Origin: Thaumasiovibrio sp043421945
Lineage (GTDB): Bacteria; Pseudomonadota; Gammaproteobacteria; Enterobacterales; Vibrionaceae
Length of the DNA stretch: 64,000 bases
Direction: 5' to 3'
NCBI GenBank assembly: GCA_043421945.1
Contig: JBHOGO010000009.1
Coordinates: 23,722 to 87,721, forward strand
Part shown: piece after piece, positions 35,602 through 43,691 of the stretch
Layout of the letters: every line of letters starts with the position of its first letter
Numbering within the stretch: the first letter of the stretch is position 1
The notes under the pieces: generated by a model
Told to the model about the DNA's origin: nothing
The model's input: only the letters and a program-made list of their open reading frames with translations
The model's database searches: none
Made by a program: the position numbers and the translations under genes

Positions 35602-35952
35602 TATTACTTCCGTTGCGGGTATATCACGATGACCGTTCAGCAATTTACCGTATTCGTGGAAAATGCGGAAGGGGTCACAGTTAGGAAAATATTGAAATAG
35701 CGTCACAAGTCGACAATTTCGAAGGAATTTAGTTATTTTTCATCAAAAATCAAGCCAGAGAGTCAGTTTATATCTTGTCTGCCCGCATAAACAGTGTTTC
35801 ATCAATTACAGGGCTGTTTGTAATCAAGCTCTTAGAATAAGTAATACTGATCATGACCACGGAAAATAGTGACATTTCTCATACCATATATTGCCGAACT
35901 TCAGTATATACTCTTAAGCACATATCCCCCGCAATCAAGGACGAATTGCGTT

Positions 35953-37404
35953 ATGTCCCAACATATACTGGTCATCGGTGCCTCTGGCTACATTGGTAGC
36001 CATGTCGTTCCCTTTTTATTAGGCAAAGGTCATCGCGTTACCGCGACAGGTCGCTCGCTCGATTTATTAAAAAAACGAAGCTGGAGCCACCTCGACACCA
36101 TCACGCTTCAACAACTTGATCTTATGAGCGACGATGTATCACCACTTTTGGAAGGGGTGGATGTAGTGGTTTTTCTCGTTCATGGAATGGCACATGGGCA
36201 TGACTTTATTGATTATGAACTCACGGTAGCGACTAACCTATCCAATGCGCTACAGAAAAGTCAGGTGAAACAAGTGATTTATCTTGGCGCGTTGCAGCCA
36301 AGTACCAGTGCGACAAGTGAGCACCTTCAAGCAAGAGAGCAGACGGGTGATACTCTGCGAGAGTCGGGCATCCCAACGGTTGAATTACGTGCTGGCATCA
36401 TCATCGGACCCGGTTCGGCAGCATTTGAAGTTATGAGGGATTTCATCTATCACCTCCCTATCCTGTTTACCCCACCATGGGTATCTTCAAAGTCATCACC
36501 CATCGCTCTTGAAAATTTACTGTTTTATATTGGAGAGTTAGTCAGCCATCCCGTTGAGGGGAACCCCATTTTTGATGTCGCTGGACCCCATGTTCTTACC
36601 TATCAAGAGCAAATGACTAAACTTGGTCTTGCGATGGGAAAACGTGTCAGGGTGATTAAGCTCCCTTTCTTAACGCCTGAAATGACCGCGCATTTCTTCC
36701 AATTTATTACCTCTGTTCCTGTCAACATAGCGCGTGCCCTTGTTAGTGGCCTTCGCTACGATCTACCTGCTAATGACACTGCAATTAAAGCGCTATTCTC
36801 ACAACCATTACTGAGTTACGAAGAAGCAGTGGCTTCAACGTTAAAACAAGAAGATGAGGTTGTAAGGAGCAATATTTGGGGGTTTGACCCCGATGCCTTA
36901 CTCCGCTGGCAAAAAGGCTATGGTTATTACCCAAAGAATGCAGGATTCTCTCAGACAACGACCGCAACGTGCGAGCAGTTATGGTACGCCATCAACCAAT
37001 TAGGGAAAGAGCCTGGTTATTTTTATGCGAACATACTTTGGCGAATTCGAGAGTGGATGGATCATATCATCGGTGGCAAAGCGTTCAATCGTCAGCGTAG
37101 TAATGAGCATACCCTCTCTGTGGGTGACTACATTGACTCTTGGAAAGTGATTTCGGTTGCCGAAAATCACCATCTTTCATTATTGTTCGGAATGAAAGCC
37201 CCTGGCCTGGGCAGACTTGAATTTACGATTACGGAAGAAGGTCACTGTCGACGTCTTGATATTCGTGCTTGGTGGCATCCAGCGGGGTTTAGGGGATTGT
37301 TATACTGGTTTGCCATGATGCCTGCCCACCTCTTTATTTTTAAAGGAATGGTGAAAGCAGTGTGTGAGTTAGCACAGAATAGCCATGTCAAAATGACTGA
37401 ATAA
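35953..37404 (+). CDS. SDR-fold NAD(P)-binding protein with DUF2867 domain
   Basis: A 483-residue protein. The N-terminal Rossmann fold begins ILVIGASGYIGSH (dinucleotide-binding GxxGxxG) and continues as an atypical extended SDR (VVFLVHGMAHG, VIYLGAL, GIPTVELRAGIIIGPGS). The C-terminal 160 residues form a DUF2867 domain (LRWQKGYGYYPKN, GDYIDSWKVI, RLDIRAWWHPAGFRGLLYW). The ATG at 35953 has AAGGACG upstream and starts at the Rossmann motif. The reaction is unknown. It is divergent from the ABC/AttH operon, which may hint at a shared lipid or pigment-related role (weak inference). Confidence 0.87.
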   Translation: MSQHILVIGASGYIGSHVVPFLLGKGHRVTATGRSLDLLKKRSWSHLDTITLQQLDLMSDDVSPLLEGVDVVVFLVHGMAHGHDFIDYELTVATNLSNALQKSQVKQVIYLGALQPSTSATSEHLQAREQTGDTLRESGIPTVELRAGIIIGPGSAAFEVMRDFIYHLPILFTPPWVSSKSSPIALENLLFYIGELVSHPVEGNPIFDVAGPHVLTYQEQMTKLGLAMGKRVRVIKLPFLTPEMTAHFFQFITSVPVNIARALVSGLRYDLPANDTAIKALFSQPLLSYEEAVASTLKQEDEVVRSNIWGFDPDALLRWQKGYGYYPKNAGFSQTTTATCEQLWYAINQLGKEPGYFYANILWRIREWMDHIIGGKAFNRQRSNEHTLSVGDYIDSWKVISVAENHHLSLLFGMKAPGLGRLEFTITEEGHCRRLDIRAWWHPAGFRGLLYWFAMMPAHLFIFKGMVKAVCELAQNSHVKMTE

Positions 37405-37431
37405 AGCAGAGGAATGAACGTTATAGAAGAG

Positions 37432-37457
37432 AAGGTGCTGAACAACAGCAGCACCTT
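37432..37457. terminator. Hairpin between convergent genes
   Basis: A perfect 9-bp stem AAGGTGCTG / CAGCACCTT with an eight-base loop, between the ends of the SDR-DUF2867 gene and the DUF2913-like gene. It has no strong T-run on either strand; bidirectional termination is plausible. Confidence 0.55.
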
Positions 37458-37474
37458 ACAGAGAACACAAAAAC

Positions 37475-38134
37475 TTAAATCTCTGTTGGGATCTCAGCAA
37501 TGATAGGACCACTGTTACTCGGGTAAACCAAGTACTCACCATGGTATTTCACTTTTGATTTATAATCAGTCACTTTGTGAAGTAATAGCCCATGCTTAGC
37601 GGCAAGGTTGATAAACAACGATTTATCACCACGTACAAAGAACGATAACGGTTTAACCAGTTTATCATCCTGTATGCCCGCTTTTTGCTGCTCAATACAA
37701 ACTACCAAGGAGTCATGACCATCAGTAAAGTGAGAGACTTTGCGTAATACAGGGTAATCCAACGTGACTTCCCATTCCAACTCTTCTAGTGCATCGAAAA
37801 AGCCAATTAGCTGTGACGCTGTAACGGTGTCAAATTCTGACTTGCCGCTTAACATTGCACGATAAGCTTGCTTAATTGACTCAAACTGCTGCTTTAGTCC
37901 CGCATTCTTACCCATACTTCTTGATTGCTGCTGCCAACTCAATAAAACGGTTTTCGCACTATGGTCAAAACGCTGTTGTTTAATCGACTTTGTTACCCAG
38001 TTACTAAGAAAGTACGTTTCACTGACGGGTGTCGCTGATGTCTTACCACTGGCAATGGATGCATTTAGCTCATCCAGTCCACTCTCTACGACAGATAATA
38101 AATGCTGATAAAAATTGGTGCTCATATTACTCAC
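37475..38134 (-). CDS. DUF2913-like hypothetical protein
   Basis: A 219-residue soluble protein with no signal peptide or membrane helix. The pattern of an N-terminal helical block (FYQHLLSVVESGLDELN, FLSNWVTKSIKQQRF), a middle block (LLSWQQQSRSMGKNAGLKQQFE) and a C-terminal beta-rich part (FFVRGDKSLFINLAAKHGLL, YHGEYLVYPSN) recalls DUF2913, a family seen mainly in Vibrio. Assignment is from memory and is tentative. Function is unknown. It lies 8 nt from the bcr gene end and is transcribed in the same direction, so co-transcription is likely. Confidence 0.7.
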   Translation of the reverse strand: MSNMSTNFYQHLLSVVESGLDELNASIASGKTSATPVSETYFLSNWVTKSIKQQRFDHSAKTVLLSWQQQSRSMGKNAGLKQQFESIKQAYRAMLSGKSEFDTVTASQLIGFFDALEELEWEVTLDYPVLRKVSHFTDGHDSLVVCIEQQKAGIQDDKLVKPLSFFVRGDKSLFINLAAKHGLLLHKVTDYKSKVKYHGEYLVYPSNSGPIIAEIPTEI

Positions 38135-38142
38135 TTTGTCTG

Positions 38143-39324
38143 TTATTCACTTCTTAAGGCGACAAACCAATAGAAGGATGCCGATATTACGGCACAAATC
38201 GCCATAGTCAATGCCATTGGCATTGGTGTCGTGTCAGGAATGATAGCGATAATCGCGCCAACGACGGTACCCGTACCAAAACGTAACGTGCCGGCAATTG
38301 CAGAAGCCGTACCCGCCATCTTAGGATAGCCATTCAGTAAACATGCCATCGTGTTACTACCTATAATAGAGATAATACCGACAAACATCATGACGGGTAT
38401 CACTGTTCCCCACAAACCGAAATCCAATAACTGCCCAACAACCAATAGGAAACCAGCACTCAACTGAATCATCAGCGCTAACTTCAACATGAAATGAGAG
38501 CCCAGTTTTTTCACCATTCGCCCATTAAAGGTTGTAAAGGCAATTAAACACACAACATTCAAACCGAAAAAATAACCGAAATGCTCTGGGCTAACACCAT
38601 AATAATCAATGTAAACAAATGGGCCTGCGGTAAGAAAAGTGAACATCCCTGCAAATGAGAATGCCCCGCAAAAGATATAGCCTACAGAAACAGGACTCGC
38701 GATAAGCTTGGCATAATTTCGTAGCGTTGCAGTCAGTTTTAACGGTTGACGATTTTCGACGTTAAGTGTCTCAGGGATATTGATAATAACCGCGACGATG
38801 ATGAGGCATGCCAATGCAGACAAACCATAGAATATCGCTTTCCAACCAAAGAAAACCGCGACGTAACCCCCTATCAGTGGTGCGACAAGAGGGGCGACAG
38901 TCATCACAAGTGTAATGAATGACATTGTTCGAGAAAAATCATCTCGGTCAAAGAGATCTCGCACTAAAGCTTGTACGATAACGGCTGCTGCTGCACCGGC
39001 AAAGCCTTGCATCGCACGTAGCCATGTTAACTGAAATATATCTTGGCTCAACGCACAAAGTACACTGGTGATCGCAAAGAGCGCGATGCCCGTGATGAGT
39101 ACAGGCTTACGACCGTATGCATCTGCTAACGGTCCAAAAAATATCTGCCCAATAGCGAAACCTGCAGTATAAGTGGTCAATGTAATTTGAACGGCACTTG
39201 AAGTAACACTGAGATCGTCAGCAATGCTGGGCATCGCAGGCAAATACATATCGATTGCCAACGGTGTTAATGCTGAGATAGCTCCCAATAAAAAGATGAG
39301 TATCATTTGAGGAGAGGTTCGCAT
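38143..39324 (-). CDS. bcr: Bcr/CflA-family drug resistance MFS transporter
   Basis: A 393-residue major facilitator protein with 12 helices. It shows ALTPLAIDMYLPAMPSIA (Bcr motif D1), the loop 2-3 motif GPLADAYGRKPV and motif C-like LVMTVAPLVAPLIGG, typical of proton-driven drug:H+ antiporters such as Bcr (bicyclomycin, sulfonamide, peptide export). The ATG at 39324 follows AGG with fair spacing. In several Vibrio genomes bcr and rsuA are neighbours, as here. The real substrate is not known. Confidence 0.9.
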   Translation of the reverse strand: MRTSPQMILIFLLGAISALTPLAIDMYLPAMPSIADDLSVTSSAVQITLTTYTAGFAIGQIFFGPLADAYGRKPVLITGIALFAITSVLCALSQDIFQLTWLRAMQGFAGAAAAVIVQALVRDLFDRDDFSRTMSFITLVMTVAPLVAPLIGGYVAVFFGWKAIFYGLSALACLIIVAVIINIPETLNVENRQPLKLTATLRNYAKLIASPVSVGYIFCGAFSFAGMFTFLTAGPFVYIDYYGVSPEHFGYFFGLNVVCLIAFTTFNGRMVKKLGSHFMLKLALMIQLSAGFLLVVGQLLDFGLWGTVIPVMMFVGIISIIGSNTMACLLNGYPKMAGTASAIAGTLRFGTGTVVGAIIAIIPDTTPMPMALTMAICAVISASFYWFVALRSE

Positions 39325-39529
39325 GGGTTGCCTAAAAATGTGTAGTGGGTCACATATCATAGCGCTTATTGACTAAACCGCACCTTAAAAAAGCGATTAA
39401 AAGCAAAATACTAGCATGCACGGCCTCAAACATAGTAAATGACAATATATGCGACCGTAAAATCACCAAAGGTAATGAGAGAAGCCGTTAAGGTGAGGTA
39501 AAAGCATACTCCCAACTCGTGCCTATTTT

Positions 39530-39570
39530 TTTAAAAAGCGTCTAACCTCATGGGTAGATAGTTAGACGCT
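39530..39570 (-). terminator. Intrinsic terminator of rsuA
   Basis: On the minus strand AGCGTCTAAC, a 14-base loop, GTTAGACGCT, then TTTTTAAAAAAA. A clear 10-bp stem with T-run 22 nt beyond the rsuA stop. Confidence 0.88.
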
Positions 39571-39591
39571 GGTACTTAAGAGGATGTTCCT

Positions 39592-40281
39592 TTAAAAAAG
39601 AGCGATCTCTTCTGGGGATAGATCTCTGTATTCGCCGGGCTCTAAGTCATCATCAAGCGTGATACCACCGACCCTCTCTCTGTGTAAGCCAACAACGCGG
39701 TTACCCACCGATGCAAACATCCGCTTAACTTGGTGATATTTCCCTTCGGTTATCGTTAACCTTGCTTCTGTCTCTGATAACAGCTCCAATTTAGCAGGGC
39801 GAGTTAGCGCTTTTTCACCACGTAGCATCACGCCGTCAGCAAATGTTTGAATCGTCTCTTCCGGTACAGGATCGGCAAGTGTCACCAAATAAGTTTTCTC
39901 ACAGATATGCTTAGGCGAGGTAATACGGTGTGACCATTGACCATCGTCGGTCATCAAAACAAGTCCAGTGGTATCGCCATCTAATCGCCCAGCGACATGC
40001 AATTTCTCAGGGCTTATCTCATCAAGAAGAACAAACACTGTTGGGTTGTAGTCATCAACATGGGAGCAAACGAAACCCGTCGGTTTATTAAGCATGATGT
40101 AGCGCGGTCCAGATAACACTAATTGGCGATTCTGAAACATCACTTCCGCGTCGGTTGCAAGCTTAACGGCACCTTGTTTTACCGTGTCGCCATTTACGGT
40201 CACATCGCCAGATTTGAGTAGTTTTGTCGCCTCTTTTCGGGTGACACCTAGGGTTTCTGTTAAGTACTTATCTAATCTCAT
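39592..40281 (-). CDS. rsuA: 16S rRNA pseudouridine-516 synthase RsuA
   Basis: A 229-residue enzyme that converts U516 of 16S rRNA to pseudouridine. An N-terminal S4 RNA-binding domain (MRLDKYLTETLG...RKEATKLLKSGDVTVNG) precedes the catalytic domain with IMLNKPTGFVCSHVD, the catalytic Asp101 in GRLDGDTTGLVL, and ITEGKYHQVKRMFASVGN. The start at ATG 40281 agrees with the family; a TTG three codons upstream is unlikely. The gene is followed by its own terminator. Confidence 0.95.
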   Translation of the reverse strand: MRLDKYLTETLGVTRKEATKLLKSGDVTVNGDTVKQGAVKLATDAEVMFQNRQLVLSGPRYIMLNKPTGFVCSHVDDYNPTVFVLLDEISPEKLHVAGRLDGDTTGLVLMTDDGQWSHRITSPKHICEKTYLVTLADPVPEETIQTFADGVMLRGEKALTRPAKLELLSETEARLTITEGKYHQVKRMFASVGNRVVGLHRERVGGITLDDDLEPGEYRDLSPEEIALF

Positions 40282-40504
40282 AGTGATCAACGTCAGGTAT
40301 TCAAGCCATGCAGTATAACTAACCCTAAGGGTTTGGACTAATTTTCCGATACAATTGATGGCGTATTGATAATATCAGCACTATAACTATTCGAAGCGAT
40401 AGAGCACTTCACTAAGAACAATATTTAAGCTCTGTTGTCTCAATGCTGCAATACTGGCGCATTCTATACGTAATGCTGTACGTCGTAATTTAAGGTTTAG
40501 TACC

Positions 40505-41002
40505 ATGAACGTTTCCCTTTTGTCTCCTACTACCGCCAATAACAAAACACTTCTTCAACTCGTTGACGACTTTTTTGTCCACGAAGTCTTGGAGTATGAT
40601 GTTGAAAAAACACGAAAAGCACTTGATGTATTGATCGCTAACCCAAGCCTTGGCCGCGTCAGGTTAATAGAAGCCACCATCGATAATAAGAAGCATATTG
40701 TTGGGCACCTCATCATCAGTTATAGCTTCAGTCTCGAAACAGCAAGTCGGGTCGCGATTGTCGATCAATTTTACCTTGCCCAGGAATGGCGCTCACAGGG
40801 GGTCGGAACCTTTGTTATTCCTGCCATTGAAGCTGAACTTTACGAAGAAGGTATTGAGTTATTATCAATGGAAGTCAATATTGGTAATGCAGGTGCACGA
40901 CGGTTCTACGAGCGCATGGGGTATATCCCGCGCCGCCAACACTGCATCATGGCAAAGCCCCTTAAAGCAATGACACCGTCTGACCTAGATTTAGTCTCTT
41001 AA
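40505..41002 (+). CDS. GNAT-family N-acetyltransferase
   Basis: A 165-residue acetyltransferase. The acetyl-CoA pyrophosphate loop is seen as EWRSQGVGTFVIPAI (about 95-109), followed by the C-terminal blocks MEVNIGNAGARRFYERMGYIPR and IMAKPL typical of GNAT enzymes. The substrate is unknown. It sits alone between rsuA (divergent) and radD, and a terminator follows. Confidence 0.88.
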   Translation: MNVSLLSPTTANNKTLLQLVDDFFVHEVLEYDVEKTRKALDVLIANPSLGRVRLIEATIDNKKHIVGHLIISYSFSLETASRVAIVDQFYLAQEWRSQGVGTFVIPAIEAELYEEGIELLSMEVNIGNAGARRFYERMGYIPRRQHCIMAKPLKAMTPSDLDLVS

Positions 41003-41017
41003 TCTCTCTGAAATGCA

Positions 41018-41071
41018 AAAGAGGATGACGCTTTAACAAAGAAGAGCAAGCAGTGCATCCTCTTTATTTTT
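41018..41071 (+). terminator. Terminator after the GNAT gene
   Basis: AAAGAGGATG at 41018 pairs with CATCCTCTTT at 41056, then ATTTTTT. The loop of 28 bases is long, but the 10-bp stem and T-run are good. Confidence 0.75.
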
Positions 41072-41113
41072 TCGATACACTGCTCGCGTTCTCCCACCAA
41101 ATGATATCTTTCT

Positions 41114-42901
41114 ATGTACACGCTTCGCCCCTATCAACAGCAATCTGTCGATGCTGTTCTTCATTATTTTCGTCGTCGTCCTGAGCCTGCGGTTATTGTT
41201 CTACCAACAGGAGCAGGAAAAAGCCTCGTTATTGCCGAGTTAGCACGTTTGGCTCGTGGTCGCGTATTAGTACTCGCACACGTCAAAGAACTGGTTGAAC
41301 AAAATCACGCAAAATATGAAGGTTATGGTTTAACAGGCGGTATTTTTTCGGCTGGTCTAGGGCGAAAGGAAGCATCAGATAAGGTTGTGTTTGCCTCTGT
41401 TCAATCCGTGGTGAGAAACCTTGATGCTTTTAAAGATCAGTTCTCTTTACTGGTCATTGATGAATGCCACCGCGTCCCAGAGGATAAAGACAGTAGTTAT
41501 CGCAAAGTCATCAGCCACCTCCAATCGGTTAATCAAGGACTCAAAGTACTCGGACTAACCGCAACCCCTTACCGTCTTGGTCTTGGCTGGATCTACCAAT
41601 TTCATACACGCGGACAAGTAAGGACACCTGAACCGCGCTTTTTCCGAGACTGTGTCTTTGAGCTCCCTATTCGATATTTGCTTGATGAAGCATTTCTAAC
41701 AGAGCCAAAGCTTCTTGATATGGCCGTTGAAGGCTATGATTTTTCCTCACTCACCCCCACAGCATCGGGTAATTATCGAGAGACTGAGCTTGATGATGTG
41801 ATTGATAAAGCCAAAAGAGTGACACCTCAAATTATCAATCAAGTGATCGCTCGCTCTCAAGGTCGTAAAGGCGTCATGATATTTGCTTCGACGGTACATC
41901 ATGCAGAAGAGATCATGGGCTATTTGGCTAACGAATCCGCCGCCATGATCATTGGCGATACCCCTGGGGATGAGCGAGACCGTTTAATCCAAGCGTTCAA
42001 ACGCCAAGAAATTAAGTTTCTTGTCAATGTTTCGGTGCTGACGACAGGCTTTGATGCTCCCCATGTTGACCTTATTGCGATTCTCCGCCCGACGGAATCA
42101 GTCAGTTTATATCAACAGATCGTAGGTCGAGGGTTGCGCTTATCGCCAGGAAAAGAAGATTGTTTAGTGCTCGACTATGCAGGAAATCGTTTTGACCTCT
42201 ATCAACCAGAAGTTGGCGATGCCAAACCGGATAGTACAAGCGAAATTGTGACTATTCCCTGCCCCGCCTGTGGCTTCAATAACAATTTTTGGGGTAAATT
42301 AGACCCTGCGGGCTTTTTGCTTGAGCACTATGGACGCCAATGCCAAGGCTACTTTGAAGATGAAGAGAACGGTGAGCGAGAGCTCTGTGGTTATCGCTTT
42401 AGAGCCAAGTTCTGTGACATGTGTGGCGCCGACAACGACATCGCTGCTCGCCGTTGCCATGAGTGTGACCATCAACTCGTCGACCCAGATAAAAAGCTCC
42501 GTGAAGCCCTTAACTTAAAAGATGCAATGGTGTTGAATTGCCAAGATATGACCTTGGAAGCTGGAAAAAACAAACACGGTAAGCCCCAGCTCAAAGTCAA
42601 ATATCATACCGATGCCGATCTCCCTTTAAGCGAGGTTTGGCAACTCACAACCAAAAACCAAAAGAAAGCCTTTTTGGCTGAGTTTATTCAGCCTATGCTC
42701 GTTGATAGGCATCGCCCTTTTACCGACACCGCACCTTCAAAAGTGGTCAAACAAAGCCACCGCCTTCAGCCACCACCGATTATAGTGGCACAAAAAGAGG
42801 GACGTTTTTGGCGCTTAAGAAGCAAGATTTTTGCCATGGAAGTGAATGAAATGGAGAAAAATCAATCACCTGAACTCGAGAGAGTCATTAAACGGGATTA
42901 A
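41114..42901 (+). CDS. radD: DEAD/DEAH-box helicase-like protein RadD
   Basis: A 595-residue superfamily 2 protein, close in length to E. coli RadD/YejH (586), which supports RecA-mediated recombination and repair. Walker A PTGAGKS is at 31-37, DECH at 116-119, then LTATPYR, and QQIVGRGLRLSPGKEDCLVLDYAGN. Cysteine-rich C-terminal segments (CPACGFNNNFW, CQGYFE..., CGYRFRAKFCDMCGADND and CHECDHQL) match the RadD zinc-binding part. The gene precedes rplY by 100 nt. The ribosome binding site is weak. Confidence 0.93.
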   Translation: MYTLRPYQQQSVDAVLHYFRRRPEPAVIVLPTGAGKSLVIAELARLARGRVLVLAHVKELVEQNHAKYEGYGLTGGIFSAGLGRKEASDKVVFASVQSVVRNLDAFKDQFSLLVIDECHRVPEDKDSSYRKVISHLQSVNQGLKVLGLTATPYRLGLGWIYQFHTRGQVRTPEPRFFRDCVFELPIRYLLDEAFLTEPKLLDMAVEGYDFSSLTPTASGNYRETELDDVIDKAKRVTPQIINQVIARSQGRKGVMIFASTVHHAEEIMGYLANESAAMIIGDTPGDERDRLIQAFKRQEIKFLVNVSVLTTGFDAPHVDLIAILRPTESVSLYQQIVGRGLRLSPGKEDCLVLDYAGNRFDLYQPEVGDAKPDSTSEIVTIPCPACGFNNNFWGKLDPAGFLLEHYGRQCQGYFEDEENGERELCGYRFRAKFCDMCGADNDIAARRCHECDHQLVDPDKKLREALNLKDAMVLNCQDMTLEAGKNKHGKPQLKVKYHTDADLPLSEVWQLTTKNQKKAFLAEFIQPMLVDRHRPFTDTAPSKVVKQSHRLQPPPIIVAQKEGRFWRLRSKIFAMEVNEMEKNQSPELERVIKRD

Positions 42902-42923
42902 GCCTTGCTTTTTGATGAGACGC

Positions 42924-42975
42924 GAGCTAGTATTCGCGCTCGATTTAACGACATTGTGCAAGGTCGCATTGCACA
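42924..42975 (+). promoter_or_regulatory. Structured rplY leader: two inverted repeats
   Basis: Two inverted repeats precede rplY: a CGAGC / GCTCG stem near 42924-42942 and TGTGCAA, seven bases, TTGCACA at 42955-42975. In E. coli and relatives L25 is known to repress its own mRNA through a structured leader. Whether these stems play that part here is inference; the second could instead be a protein-binding operator. Confidence 0.5.
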
Positions 42976-43002
42976 TTGCATAACTTATAGAGTATATCTA
43001 TT

Positions 43003-43281
43003 ATGAAATTTGAAGCAGTATTACGTACTGACCTAGGTAAAGGTGCGAGCCGCCGCCTACGTCACGCAGACCAGTTCCCAGCAATCGTTTACGGTGGCGA
43101 AGGTGAGCCAGTTTCTATCGCGTTGAACCACAACGAAATCATCAACCAAGTTGACAAGCCTGAGTTCTACCAAGAAATCACTCTTGTTATCGAAGGTAAA
43201 GAAGTTAAAGTTAAGCCACAAGACATCCAACGTCACGCTTACAAGCCAAAAGTTCAACACATGGACTTCATCCGCATCTAA
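43003..43281 (+). CDS. rplY: 50S ribosomal protein L25
   Basis: A 92-residue L25 of the short (non-CTC) form, as in E. coli (94). It binds 5S rRNA in the large subunit. Blocks KGASRRLRHADQFPAIVYGG and KVKPQDIQRHAYKPKVQHMDFIRI are diagnostic. Codon use is strongly biased to major codons, unlike neighbouring genes, as expected for a highly expressed protein. The gene is monocistronic with a strong terminator. Confidence 0.97.
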   Translation: MKFEAVLRTDLGKGASRRLRHADQFPAIVYGGEGEPVSIALNHNEIINQVDKPEFYQEITLVIEGKEVKVKPQDIQRHAYKPKVQHMDFIRI

Positions 43282-43319
43282 TTGATGTTGGATAGCTTCT
43301 CTCTCAAGAGAACTTCTTC

Positions 43320-43345
43320 AAAAAGCGCCTCAGGGCGCTTTTTTT
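43320..43345 (+). terminator. Intrinsic terminator of rplY
   Basis: A 9-bp stem AAAAGCGCC / GGCGCTTTT with a four-base loop, followed by a run of Ts, 39 nt after the rplY stop. Confidence 0.93.
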
Positions 43346-43376
43346 GTATTTGAACTCCGCTTTCTATGTTGCCCAC

Positions 43377-43640
43377 TTAATCACCAAACAAATCAGACTG
43401 AGTAAATATAGTCTGCTGTTTGACGTCTTCTCCCTGTTGAGCCTTTCTCTTCGCTTGTTCTACACGCTTTTTACGCTGCAAACACAGTCTCACTACATTT
43501 CTTTTTTGCTCATTGGTCAGTGTGAGCCAATTAAAACGCTCGTCTCTGTTTCGTAAACACCCCTTACAATAGCCTCGATTGTTAACTTGGCAGACACCGA
43601 TACAGGGGCTTGGAACCGGGAAAAAGTCGAGTTGCTCCAT
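43377..43640 (-). CDS. DUF1289 small Cys-rich protein
   Basis: An 87-residue protein with the DUF1289 signature SPCIGVCQVNNRGYCKGCLRN followed by a tryptophan (ERFNW). The four cysteines likely bind metal. The C-terminal half is basic and helical. Function is unknown. A very good AGGAGG precedes the ATG. It lies 51 nt beyond the polB stop codon on the same strand and may be co-transcribed with polB. Confidence 0.9.
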   Translation of the reverse strand: MEQLDFFPVPSPCIGVCQVNNRGYCKGCLRNRDERFNWLTLTNEQKRNVVRLCLQRKKRVEQAKRKAQQGEDVKQQTIFTQSDLFGD

Positions 43641-43691
43641 CTTCTTCCCTCCTCATGGCTGGCATGTTATATGCCAAATAATTTACGTTGA

